Origin: Nonomuraea pusilla
Lineage (GTDB): Bacteria > Actinomycetota > Actinomycetes > Streptosporangiales > Streptosporangiaceae
Reading direction: 5' to 3'
Assembly (NCBI RefSeq): GCF_900109355.1
Contig: NZ_FOBF01000030.1
Coordinates: forward strand, 21,185 to 85,184
Length of the DNA: 64,000 nt
Positions 48,377 through 55,878 of this stretch are shown in pieces. The stretch's first letter is position 1; each line of letters opens with the position of its first letter. The position numbers and the translations under genes were made by a program. The notes below the pieces were generated by a model. The model saw only the letters and a program-made list of their open reading frames with translations, was not told the DNA's origin and ran no database searches.

Positions 48377-48804
48377 GTACGGGCCCCGAGCAGGCTCTCG
48401 ACCGGGATCACCGGGGCCGGCCTGGCGATCTCGACCCGCTCCACCTCGGGCGCCGCGTCGTACACGGCCCGCTCCACCGACGCGGCCGAGCAGCCGCAGC
48501 CGCCCCCGGCGACGCGCACCCTGGCCACGCCGCCCTCCAGCGACAGCAGCTCGGCGCCGCTGCCGCGCAGCGCCGCCTCCACCCGCTCGCGCGTGCCCAC
48601 GGGGTGCAGGTCGTGCAGGAGCAGCAGGCTCCCGACGAGGTCGTCGGCCGCCAGCCGGCCGGCGACCTCCTCGCCCACCGCGTCCACGATCCTGGCCAGG
48701 GCCTCGCCGTACAGTCCGAGCAGCGCCCCGGCCAGCTCCACGGCGTCGCCGTCGGCGGCCTCCAGCATCGCCTCGATGGCCTCGATGCTCTCGTGCCGCG
48801 CCAT
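48373..48804 (-). CDS. NifU-like protein in the hydrogenase operon
   Basis: A 143-residue protein whose C-terminal half resembles the NifU C-terminal domain (GGVARVRVAGGGCGCSAASV, then ERAVYDAAPEVERVEIARPA). NifU domains carry [4Fe-4S] clusters through CxxC; here the motif is CGCS, with the cysteines one residue apart. The N-terminal half is helical and different. It shares one base with the large-subunit stop (TGATG). It probably delivers or carries an iron-sulfur cluster for the hydrogenase. Confidence 0.82.
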   Translation of the reverse strand: MARHESIEAIEAMLEAADGDAVELAGALLGLYGEALARIVDAVGEEVAGRLAADDLVGSLLLLHDLHPVGTRERVEAALRGSGAELLSLEGGVARVRVAGGGCGCSAASVERAVYDAAPEVERVEIARPAPVIPVESLLGART

Positions 48805-50609
48805 CACGCCCCCTGGACGCTGTTGCCGAGCGTCGGCGAGTGCACCTTCTTGAGCACCTTGCCGCCGCCCAGGTACATGTGGACGCCGCACGGCAGGCAC
48901 GGGTCGAAGCTGCGCACGGTGCGCATGATGTCGATGCCCTTGAAGTCGTCGGGCCCGTTCTCCTCGAAGATCGGCAGCCCCTGCACGGCGTCCTCGTACG
49001 GGCCCGGCGTGCCGTACACGTCGCGCGGGCTGGCGTTCCAGGGCGTCGGCGGGTACGGGTGGTAGTTGGCGATCTTGCCGTCCCTGATCACCATGTGGTG
49101 CGAGAGCACGCCGCGCACCGCCTCGTGGAAGCCGCAGCCGATCGCGTCGTCCGGCACGTCGAAGTCGGTGAAGACCTTGGTGTAGCCGCCCCTGACCTCG
49201 TCCAGGCCGCGCTCCACGAAGTAGAAGGCCATGGCCGCCGCGTACGCGATGAAGTAGATGCGCGCCCGGTTGCGCTCGATGGTGTTGGCCCAGCGCGGCA
49301 CCCTCCATTCGAGCTGCATGTCGGGGAACGACGGGCTCTTCGGCAGGTTGATGACGACGCTGCTGCCGGTGGCGCGCACCGTGCCGGTGTCGACGATGCC
49401 GGCGAGGGCCGTGGACCACAGCCGGGCGAGCGGGCCGCCGCCGGTGTCGAGCGCCAGGTGGTCGCCGGTGCGCTGGTCGTACCAGCGGGGGCTCATCACC
49501 CAGCTGTACTTGCCGCCGTCGAGGTCGCGCTTCTGCGGCTTGGGCAGCGTGGTCTGGTTCCACGGGTGGCGCTGGTCCACCGGGTTGCCGAGCGGGTCGT
49601 GCGTGACGAATGTCTCCTCGCTCACCCAGTCGTCGTAGTACGAGCTGCCGAGCAGGATGCGCATGCCGAGGTTGATGTCCACGAGGTTGGTCGTGAGCAG
49701 TTCGCCGTCGAGGACGATGCCGGGCGTGACGAACATGCGCCTGCCCCACTCGTTCATGTTGCGGTAGTCGTAGTCGACGGCCTCGGGGTCCTGGAAGGTG
49801 CCCCAGCAGCCGAGCATGACCCGCCGCTCGCCGACCTTCTCGTAGCCGGGCAGCGCCTCGTAGAAGAAGTCGAAGAGGTCGTCGTTCATGGGGACGGCCT
49901 TCTTGACGAAGTCGAGGACGCGCAGCAGCCGCGACAGGTAGTCGGTGAACAGCTGCGGGGTGGCGACGGTGCCGACGCCTCCCGGGTAGAGCGTGGACGG
50001 GTGGACGTGCCGCCCCTCCATGAGACAGCACATCTCCCTGGTGACGCGGCTGATGACGAGCGCCTCGCGGTACATGTCGCCGGTGAACGGGTTGAACGCC
50101 CGCATGATGTCGGCGATCGTGCGGTGGCCGTGCAGGTCGCCGCGGGGCGCCTCGGTGGTCTCGGCGCGCCTGAGCAGGCTCGGGTTGGTCTCCTTGACCA
50201 TCTGCTCGCAGTAGTCGACGAAGACCAGGTTGTCCTGGAACAGGGTGTGGTCGAACATGAACTCGGCGGCCTCGCCGAGGTTGATGATCCAGTCCGCCAG
50301 CGGCGGGGGCTTCACCCCGTACGCCATGTTCTGGGCGTAGATCGAGCAGACCGCGTGGTTGTCGCCGCAGATGCCACAGATGCGGCTGGTGATGAAGTGC
50401 GCGTCACGCGGGTCCTTGCCCTTCATGAACACGCTGTAGCCACGGAACAGCGACGAGGTGCTCTTGCACTCGACGACCTCGCGGTTGTTGAAGTCGATCT
50501 TCGTGTAGATGCCGAGGTTGCCGATGATCCTCGTGATCGGGTCCCACGACATCTCGACGAGCTCGCGCCCCTCGTGCGCGGCCTCGCGGCTCTCCTGTCT
50601 GGTCGTCAC
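48804..50609 (-). CDS. hhyL: [NiFe] hydrogenase large subunit, group 1h type
   Basis: A 601-residue catalytic subunit. The N-terminal nickel motif is SRICGICGDNHAVCSIYAQN and the C-terminal one is FDPCLPCGVHMYLG, giving the four nickel/iron cysteines. This L2 form, DPCLPCGVH, with the DNHAxCS extension of L1, is characteristic of the high-affinity actinobacterial group 1h (formerly group 5) enzymes. About 25 residues follow the final histidine, so endoproteolysis is needed, matching the protease in the operon. The GTG start overlaps the small-subunit stop by four bases. Reaction: H2 to protons and electrons. Confidence 0.95.
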   Translation of the reverse strand: MTTRQESREAAHEGRELVEMSWDPITRIIGNLGIYTKIDFNNREVVECKSTSSLFRGYSVFMKGKDPRDAHFITSRICGICGDNHAVCSIYAQNMAYGVKPPPLADWIINLGEAAEFMFDHTLFQDNLVFVDYCEQMVKETNPSLLRRAETTEAPRGDLHGHRTIADIMRAFNPFTGDMYREALVISRVTREMCCLMEGRHVHPSTLYPGGVGTVATPQLFTDYLSRLLRVLDFVKKAVPMNDDLFDFFYEALPGYEKVGERRVMLGCWGTFQDPEAVDYDYRNMNEWGRRMFVTPGIVLDGELLTTNLVDINLGMRILLGSSYYDDWVSEETFVTHDPLGNPVDQRHPWNQTTLPKPQKRDLDGGKYSWVMSPRWYDQRTGDHLALDTGGGPLARLWSTALAGIVDTGTVRATGSSVVINLPKSPSFPDMQLEWRVPRWANTIERNRARIYFIAYAAAMAFYFVERGLDEVRGGYTKVFTDFDVPDDAIGCGFHEAVRGVLSHHMVIRDGKIANYHPYPPTPWNASPRDVYGTPGPYEDAVQGLPIFEENGPDDFKGIDIMRTVRSFDPCLPCGVHMYLGGGKVLKKVHSPTLGNSVQGA

Positions 50610-51664
50610 CTTCCGTGTCCCCTTCCTGGCCAGCGCGGGTTGTAGCCGCTGGTGAGCTTGCGCCCGTTGTGGCGCCACTTCGGCTCCCTGTTGGCCGAGG
50701 CGTTGGTGATGCCGCGCATCTTGCGGATGAGGGTTCCGTACACGGAGGTCATGGCCGAGGAGACCGCGCCGCCCGGGGGCTCGTCCATGAACGGCATGAA
50801 CTTGTCGGGGAAGCCCGGCATGGTGCAGGCGATGCAGATCCCGCCGACGTTCGGGCAGCCGCCGACGCCGTCCATCCACCCGCGCTTGGTGACGTTGCAG
50901 TTGACGACGGGACCCCAGCACCCGATGCGGACCTGGCACTTCGGGGAGTTGTAGTCGTGGGCGAAGTCGCCCTGCTCGTAGTAGCCGGCCCGGTCGCAGC
51001 CCTCGTGCACGGTCTTGCCGAACAGCCAGGTGGGACGGAGCTTGTCGTCCAGCGGGATCATCGGAGCCATCCCCGCCGCCTGGTACAGCAGCCAGGTCAG
51101 GGTCTCCATGAAGTTGTCCGGCTGCACCGGGCAGCCGGGCACGTTGACGATGGGCAGGCCGCCGGCGGAGCGGAAGTCCTCTCCGAGGTAGTCGGTGAGG
51201 CCCATGCAGCCGGTCGGGTTGCCCGCCATGGCGTGGATGCCGCCGTACGTGGCGCAGGTGCCGATCGCGACCACGGCCCACGCCCTGGGCGCGAGCCGGT
51301 CGATCCACTCGTTGACGGTGATGGGCTGCCCGGTCACCGGGTCGTTGCCCATGGACGTCCAGTAGCCCTCGCCGTTGATGTGCTCGTTCGGGATGGATCC
51401 CTCGACCACGAAGATGAACGGGCCCAGCTCCCCCGCGGCGGCCTTGCGGAACGGCGCCACGAAGTCCTCGCCGACCTCCTTGGCGAGCACCTTGTTGTGC
51501 AGGTGGACCTTGGGCAGCCCGGGCACCAGGCCCAGGAGCACGTCCTCGATGCTGGGCAGCGAGGCGGCTGTGACGGAGACGGTGTCGCCGTCGCAACTCA
51601 TGCCCTCGGACGTCCACAGGATGTGTACTTCGTCCAGAGCAGTACCGGTATTGGTGGCAGTCAT
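50606..51664 (-). CDS. hhyS: [NiFe] hydrogenase small subunit, group 1h type
   Basis: A 352-residue iron-sulfur subunit. Cluster-ligand motifs are visible: WTSEGMSCDGDTVSVTAAS (proximal cluster), IGTCATYGGIHAMAGNPTGC, VNVPGCPVQPDNFME, then KCQVRIGCWGPVVNCNVTKR and GGCPNVGGICIACTMPGFPD for the outer clusters. There is no Tat signal, as reported for group 1h. ATG 51664 was taken because AAGGGGG precedes it; ATG 51688 lacks a ribosome site. It is the first gene of the 13-gene operon. Confidence 0.95.
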   Translation of the reverse strand: MTATNTGTALDEVHILWTSEGMSCDGDTVSVTAASLPSIEDVLLGLVPGLPKVHLHNKVLAKEVGEDFVAPFRKAAAGELGPFIFVVEGSIPNEHINGEGYWTSMGNDPVTGQPITVNEWIDRLAPRAWAVVAIGTCATYGGIHAMAGNPTGCMGLTDYLGEDFRSAGGLPIVNVPGCPVQPDNFMETLTWLLYQAAGMAPMIPLDDKLRPTWLFGKTVHEGCDRAGYYEQGDFAHDYNSPKCQVRIGCWGPVVNCNVTKRGWMDGVGGCPNVGGICIACTMPGFPDKFMPFMDEPPGGAVSSAMTSVYGTLIRKMRGITNASANREPKWRHNGRKLTSGYNPRWPGRGHGR

Positions 51665-51774
51665 CGGCCTAAGCCCCCTTATGGCCATGTGCAGAGGTTT
51701 AGCCCCTGTGTCGTTTGGTAGCCGACCATCACCTCTACGTGACCGGCATACCGCGCAAACGAAGGGCGCAAACC
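51665..51774. promoter_or_regulatory. Divergent control region of the hydrogenase operon
   Basis: These 110 bases must hold the promoter for the hydrogenase operon on the minus strand and probably one for the membrane protein gene on the plus strand. They are slightly AT-richer than the genes. A split inverted repeat, AGAGGT near 51695 and ACCTCT near 51731, is present, but I could not assign convincing -10 and -35 boxes. Confidence 0.45.
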
Positions 51775-52302
51775 ATGACGCAGACTCTGCCCAGGCCGAC
51801 GAGCAGGGCCCGCTCCACCATCCCTGAGCTGCAAGAACGCGCCGAGAAACCCCGGCGGGAGCGGCGCCGGCGGGTGCTGCGCGGGGCCGCGCGGGGCGCC
51901 GTCGCCGCCATGGCGATGTCCGGTATGCGGCAGCTCACGACCGCGCTCGGGCTCGTCGCGCAGGTCCCTCCCGAGCTGGTGCTGAAGAAGACCGCGCCGC
52001 GGACGTTCAGGCGCGTCCCCGTCGAGCGGGGCCCCGCGCTGGTGGAGACCGTCCACTGGGCGTACGGGGCGGCAGGCGGGGCCGTCTTCGCCCTGCTGCC
52101 CCGCGCGATCCGCACCAGGGCGTGGGCGGGGCCGCTCTACGGCACGCTGTTCTGGGCCGGGTTCGAGACGGTGCTCGCGCCCGCGCTCGACCTCCCCCGC
52201 CACCGCAACACGACGCTGGAACGCGCGACCCTGCTCGTCGACCACCTCCTGTACGGCACGGTGGTCGGCGCCGCCCTCTGGCCCGAACGCGACCGCCGCT
52301 GA
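51775..52302 (+). CDS. Membrane protein divergent from the hydrogenase operon
   Basis: A 175-residue protein with a basic 45-residue N-terminus followed by four weak hydrophobic segments (GAAGGAVFALLPRAIRTRAW; GPLYGTLFWAGFETVLAPAL; LLYGTVVGAALWP). It faintly resembles DUF1440-type membrane proteins. ATG 51775 has GAAGGG upstream. Sharing a control region with the hydrogenase small subunit could mean shared regulation, but no functional link is shown. Confidence 0.7.
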   Translation: MTQTLPRPTSRARSTIPELQERAEKPRRERRRRVLRGAARGAVAAMAMSGMRQLTTALGLVAQVPPELVLKKTAPRTFRRVPVERGPALVETVHWAYGAAGGAVFALLPRAIRTRAWAGPLYGTLFWAGFETVLAPALDLPRHRNTTLERATLLVDHLLYGTVVGAALWPERDRR

Positions 52303-52403
52303 CCGGCTCCGCTTGCGGCCGCCCCTGACCGGGTTCCACTGCCGGCCGCCGACGACCGGCCCGCGCGGCCCGAGCGGCGCCGCCGTGAGCCGGCCCGGCT
52401 CCC

Positions 52404-52432
52404 TTGACAAAGCCGGCGGCGGCGGCAAGGTC
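52404..52432 (+). promoter_or_regulatory. Promoter for the alpha/beta hydrolase at 52438
   Basis: TTGACA at 52404-52409 is a perfect -35. Seventeen bases on, AAGGTC (52427-52432) is a plausible, weak -10. The ATG lies six bases further with no ribosome site, which suggests a leaderless message. Confidence 0.45.
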
Positions 52433-52437
52433 GTTCC

Positions 52438-53289
52438 ATGCCTACTTCGACCGTTCCCGGCGCGACCCTGTACTACGAGGCGCAGGGCTCCGGCCCGGTG
52501 CTCCTCATGATCCCCGGCGGCCCGGCCGACGCCGGCGTCTTCGCCGGGCTCGCGGCCCGCCTGGCCGACCGGTACACCGTGGTCGCCTACGACCCGCGCG
52601 GCAACTCGCGCAGCGCCGTCGCCGACCCGTCGCTCGACCAGGACATGGACGTGCACGCCGACGACGCGGCCCGCCTGCTCGCCGAGCTCGGCGACGAGCC
52701 CGCCTACGTGCTCGGCTCCAGCGGGGGCGCGCAGATCGGGCTGAACCTGGCGGCCCGCCACCCCGAGCGGGTCCGCGTGCTGGTCGCCCACGAGCCGCCG
52801 TGCGTCCGTCTGCTGCCCGACGGCGAGGAGGTGCGGGCCGGGATGCGGGAGGTGTACGAGACGTACCGGGCCGACGGCGTCCAGGCGGGCATGGCCAGGT
52901 TCGAGGCGCTGGCCGGGATGCGGCGCAGGACGCCGGACAACCTGGGCGGCCCCTCCCCCGCCGGGGCCGGGGCCGCTCCGGGGGCCGGGCCGGGGGCGGC
53001 GCTGGCCGCGATGGTGGCCCGTATCGGCGGCAACCTCGACTACTTCCTCGCCCGGGGCCTGCGCCCGATCAGCGACTTCGTCCCCGACGTGGCGGCCCTG
53101 CGGGACGGCGCGCCGAGGATCGTCGTGGGCGTCGGCGCGGAGTCGGAGGGCCAGCTCGCCCACCGCTGCGGCCTGGCGCTGGCCGAGCGGCTCGGCACGG
53201 CCCCGGTGGTGTTCCCCGGCGACCACGGCGGCTACGGGCCGAAGGCGGCCGAGTTCGCGGTGACCCTGGACAGGACGCTGACCGGCTGA
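52438..53289 (+). CDS. Alpha/beta hydrolase
   Basis: A 283-residue alpha/beta-hydrolase fold enzyme. LLMIPGGPADAGVF forms the oxyanion region, VVAYDPRGNSRS the conserved strand after it, VLGSSGGAQIGL the nucleophile elbow (GxSxG with serine), and FPGDHGGYGPKAAEF the catalytic histidine. A glycine/alanine-rich insert (PAGAGAAPGAGPGAALAAMV) lies in the cap region. The family includes esterases and epoxide or haloalkane hydrolases; specificity is unknown. It is convergent with another hydrolase gene. Confidence 0.9.
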   Translation: MPTSTVPGATLYYEAQGSGPVLLMIPGGPADAGVFAGLAARLADRYTVVAYDPRGNSRSAVADPSLDQDMDVHADDAARLLAELGDEPAYVLGSSGGAQIGLNLAARHPERVRVLVAHEPPCVRLLPDGEEVRAGMREVYETYRADGVQAGMARFEALAGMRRRTPDNLGGPSPAGAGAAPGAGPGAALAAMVARIGGNLDYFLARGLRPISDFVPDVAALRDGAPRIVVGVGAESEGQLAHRCGLALAERLGTAPVVFPGDHGGYGPKAAEFAVTLDRTLTG

Positions 53290-53303
53290 CGCCCGGGCAC
53301 GCG

Positions 53304-53335
53304 CGACCGGCCGACGCCGGGGCAGGCGCCGGTCG
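53304..53335. terminator. Hairpin between convergent hydrolase genes
   Basis: CGACCGGC (53304-53311) and GCCGGTCG (53328-53335) can pair as an 8-bp stem over a 16-base GC-rich loop. It occupies the 60-base gap between two convergent genes. No T-run is seen, so the call is tentative. Confidence 0.4.
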
Positions 53336-53349
53336 GCTGCGGCCAGGGG

Positions 53350-54240
53350 TCAGGCGTCGGCGGGCAGGACGCGCCGGAGCCACGGGACGAGCACGGGCAG
53401 GACGTTCGGCGGCTGCATGGCGCCCGTGTGGTCCAGCCCGTCCAGCACCTCCACGTCCCAGCCGAGCGACTCCATCTCGGCGCGGTGGCGGGCGAAGGCG
53501 CCCGCGATGTCGACGGTCACCCCGCCCCACCGCTCCCCGTACGGGATCACGTCGGCGGAGCCGGCGAAGCAGAGGCGGGGGCAGTCCAGGCGCACGGCCC
53601 GGTCGTCGAACCCCTGCAGCGCCTCGTACATGGTGACGAACTGCCTGGTCTGCTCCTCGCTCAGCGTCATCTCGACGCTCGACCAGTCGTACTCGCCGCC
53701 GCCCTCCTGGCCGCCGCCCTCCTGGCCGTCGCCGGCCTGGGCGCCGGCGGGGGCGGCGGCCGGCGTGGCCGCCATCCCGTGCGTGGCCCTGGTCACGGCC
53801 AGCATCTCCGCGTACGGCCCGGCGACCGGCGGGAAGCCGCCCATGACCAGGGCGGACAGCCGGTCGGTCCTGATGGCGAGCTGCAGCCCGCTGAGCGCCA
53901 GCCAGGAGTACCCGTAGTAGGCGAACCGCCCGGCGCCCGCCGCGTCGGCGACGGCGAGGAGGTCGGCCGCGATGGCGTCGGGGGTGAGCGTGCCGGGCTT
54001 GGGGACGCCCATCACGTGCCCCTCGTAGTCGAACGCCACGACCCGGTAGGAGCCGCTGAGCCCGTCGATGAGCGACCGGCCGAGCGCCGGGTCCATGCCC
54101 CACCTGCGCATCTCCTCGGCCCGCTCGCCCTGCGCGGGCGTGGGGTTGACGGCGAGCAGCACGGTCGGCCCCTGCCCGTGCACCTCGATGTCCATCGTGT
54201 TGCCGTCGTGCAGTTTCGCCTGCGGTTTCCCCGTGGCCAT
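53350..54240 (-). CDS. Alpha/beta hydrolase with Gly/Gln-rich insert
   Basis: A 296-residue alpha/beta hydrolase. The nucleophile elbow is YYGYSWLALSG (GxSxL), a variant of GxSxG, and GLDHTGAMQPPN carries the histidine. A 15-base tandem repeat encodes an insert rich in Gly, Gln and Glu (GDGQEGGGQEGGGEYDW) around residue 170, probably a flexible loop. The catalytic acid is likely in CFAGSADVIPYG. No signal peptide. Function unknown; in many actinomycetes this family sits beside unrelated regulators. Confidence 0.85.
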   Translation of the reverse strand: MATGKPQAKLHDGNTMDIEVHGQGPTVLLAVNPTPAQGERAEEMRRWGMDPALGRSLIDGLSGSYRVVAFDYEGHVMGVPKPGTLTPDAIAADLLAVADAAGAGRFAYYGYSWLALSGLQLAIRTDRLSALVMGGFPPVAGPYAEMLAVTRATHGMAATPAAAPAGAQAGDGQEGGGQEGGGEYDWSSVEMTLSEEQTRQFVTMYEALQGFDDRAVRLDCPRLCFAGSADVIPYGERWGGVTVDIAGAFARHRAEMESLGWDVEVLDGLDHTGAMQPPNVLPVLVPWLRRVLPADA

Positions 54241-54301
54241 CCGGCCCCTCTCTCACACACTCCGACGATTCGATACACCGTAAACTGTTCGCGAGAATAG
54301 C

Positions 54302-55840
54302 TTATGGCGTAAAGAGTCGCAACGGATTGGGCACAGGCACGGTGCGCATGGCCGCGCCGTCCGCGCCCACCCAGCGCAGCAGCAGGTTCGTCTTCGCCGG
54401 GACGCAGGCGTCCGACAGCAGCGCGCGCAGCTCCTCCGGGTCGTCGTGGTCCTTCGCGCAGGACGCGAAGACCGTCCTCGCCCGCGCCCACAGCTCCGCG
54501 CGCAACCCGGGATGGCGCTCGGCGACCGCCCCGGCGATCTCGGTCAGGTTGTTGACGACCAGGCAGTAGACCAGCCGCTCCCACCCGTACGCGGCGCTCA
54601 CGACCGGCGTGCCCGACAGCCCGGGATGCCGCTCCGCCACGATCTTGACGCCCTCGTGGTCGCGGAACAGCGCCTGCGCCGGGCCGCCCCGCTCGTCCAC
54701 GCCGACCAGCACGTTCTGCAGGTGGCATTCGAGCACCACCCCGTGGCGCAGGTACGCGTGCAGCACCGGCGGCACGACGTGCTCCAGGTAGCGGCCCCAC
54801 CACAGCAGCGCGGCGTCCTCGTCCAGACCGTCCAGCGGGTTGCCAGGGAAACCCTCGCTGATCCCCGCCGCCAGCAGCGGCGTCAGCCCCGGACGCAGGT
54901 GCCCGCCGAACCCGTCCCTCGGGATGACCGCGAGCGCCTCGCCGCCGTCGCCGTCCAGCGCGGCGCTGCGGTAGCCCCGGTCACGCAGCACCGCGGGCCG
55001 CGGCGCGTGGCCGGGCAGGTCGTCGAAGGCGGCGGCGAGCAGGTCGTCCACGACGCCGAGCCAGCGGAGGTCGTGCAGCCACAGCCGCCTGACGTCGTTC
55101 GTGATGCGCACGTCCAGGCTGAACTTGCAGAACAGGTCGGCCTCGGGCAGGTAGACCGTGCGCACCGACGACGTCGGCCAGGCGACCGCGGCCGTCTCGC
55201 CGAGGCGGCGCAGCGGCACGCCCAGCAGCTCCACCTGCCAGGGGTGGGCCGGCAGCAGGCGCAGCCCGTCGGGCGGCGGCGGGCCGAGCCGGTCGAGCGC
55301 GCCCGCGTCGCCCTCCTCCACCAGGAGCTCCGCGGGCACGCCGTACAGCGGCAGCCGGAAGCGGGCGTGCGCCTCGGGCGCGTACGGCAGCCAGTCCTCC
55401 GGCCCCCGCCCTCCGCGCGCCTTGGGCGCGGGGTGGTAGCGGTGCCCGGCGACGAGCGCCTGCTCCGAGCGGAGGAACGGGTCGGCGGGCGGCGTCGCGG
55501 CCCGCCTGGCGGCCAGCAGCGCCGCCGTCACGTCCCTGCTGTGGACGATCTCCGCGGCCAGCCCGTCGTTGCCGGCCCCGGTGGCCGCGCGCAGCTCGTC
55601 GGCCGTCACCGCGACCAGCTCGGCCAGCGGCAGCGGGCGCCAGCCGTCCGGCGTGCGCAGCTCGGGCCCCGAGGGGAAGCGTCCGGCGCGCGCCCGCAGC
55701 ACGCGGCCGGTGGCGGGAAGCAGCCATGCCCCGTCCACGGGGCGGGCGACCTCGCGCGTCAGGCAGTTCAGCAGAGCCGTCACCGCGAGGGCGTCGGCCC
55801 TCTCCCCGGGTGACGGGTCGAGGCCGTCGATAGGTGCCAT
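54302..55840 (-). CDS. IucA/IucC-type NIS siderophore synthetase (first of a divergent pair)
   Basis: A 512-residue ATP-dependent synthetase of the NRPS-independent siderophore type, which joins a carboxylate such as citrate to an amine or alcohol. Signatures are GHRYHPAPKAR, the HPWQ motif in RLLPAHPWQVELL, SSVRTVYLPEADLFCKFSLD with the following RITNDVRRL, and the FhuF-like C-terminal part opening ECHLQNVLVGVDERGG. Length is a little short for IucA/IucC. It is divergent from a second synthetase with 38 bases between starts. The substrate cannot be assigned. Confidence 0.9.
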   Translation of the reverse strand: MAPIDGLDPSPGERADALAVTALLNCLTREVARPVDGAWLLPATGRVLRARAGRFPSGPELRTPDGWRPLPLAELVAVTADELRAATGAGNDGLAAEIVHSRDVTAALLAARRAATPPADPFLRSEQALVAGHRYHPAPKARGGRGPEDWLPYAPEAHARFRLPLYGVPAELLVEEGDAGALDRLGPPPPDGLRLLPAHPWQVELLGVPLRRLGETAAVAWPTSSVRTVYLPEADLFCKFSLDVRITNDVRRLWLHDLRWLGVVDDLLAAAFDDLPGHAPRPAVLRDRGYRSAALDGDGGEALAVIPRDGFGGHLRPGLTPLLAAGISEGFPGNPLDGLDEDAALLWWGRYLEHVVPPVLHAYLRHGVVLECHLQNVLVGVDERGGPAQALFRDHEGVKIVAERHPGLSGTPVVSAAYGWERLVYCLVVNNLTEIAGAVAERHPGLRAELWARARTVFASCAKDHDDPEELRALLSDACVPAKTNLLLRWVGADGAAMRTVPVPNPLRLFTP

Positions 55841-55878
55841 GGCGACCTGTCCTACCCTTTGTACCGGTCAGGTGTCCA

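Noticed and set aside
50606..51688. Tat signal on the hydrogenase small subunit from ATG 51688
   Set aside because: The extra eight residues lack a twin-arginine motif and a hydrophobic stretch, and the ATG has no ribosome site.
55841..55878. Iron-responsive (DmdR/IdeR) box between the siderophore synthetases
   Set aside because: The spacer has a weak ACCTG...CAGGT pair but not the TTAGGTTAGGCT-type palindrome. The evidence is too thin to call an iron box.
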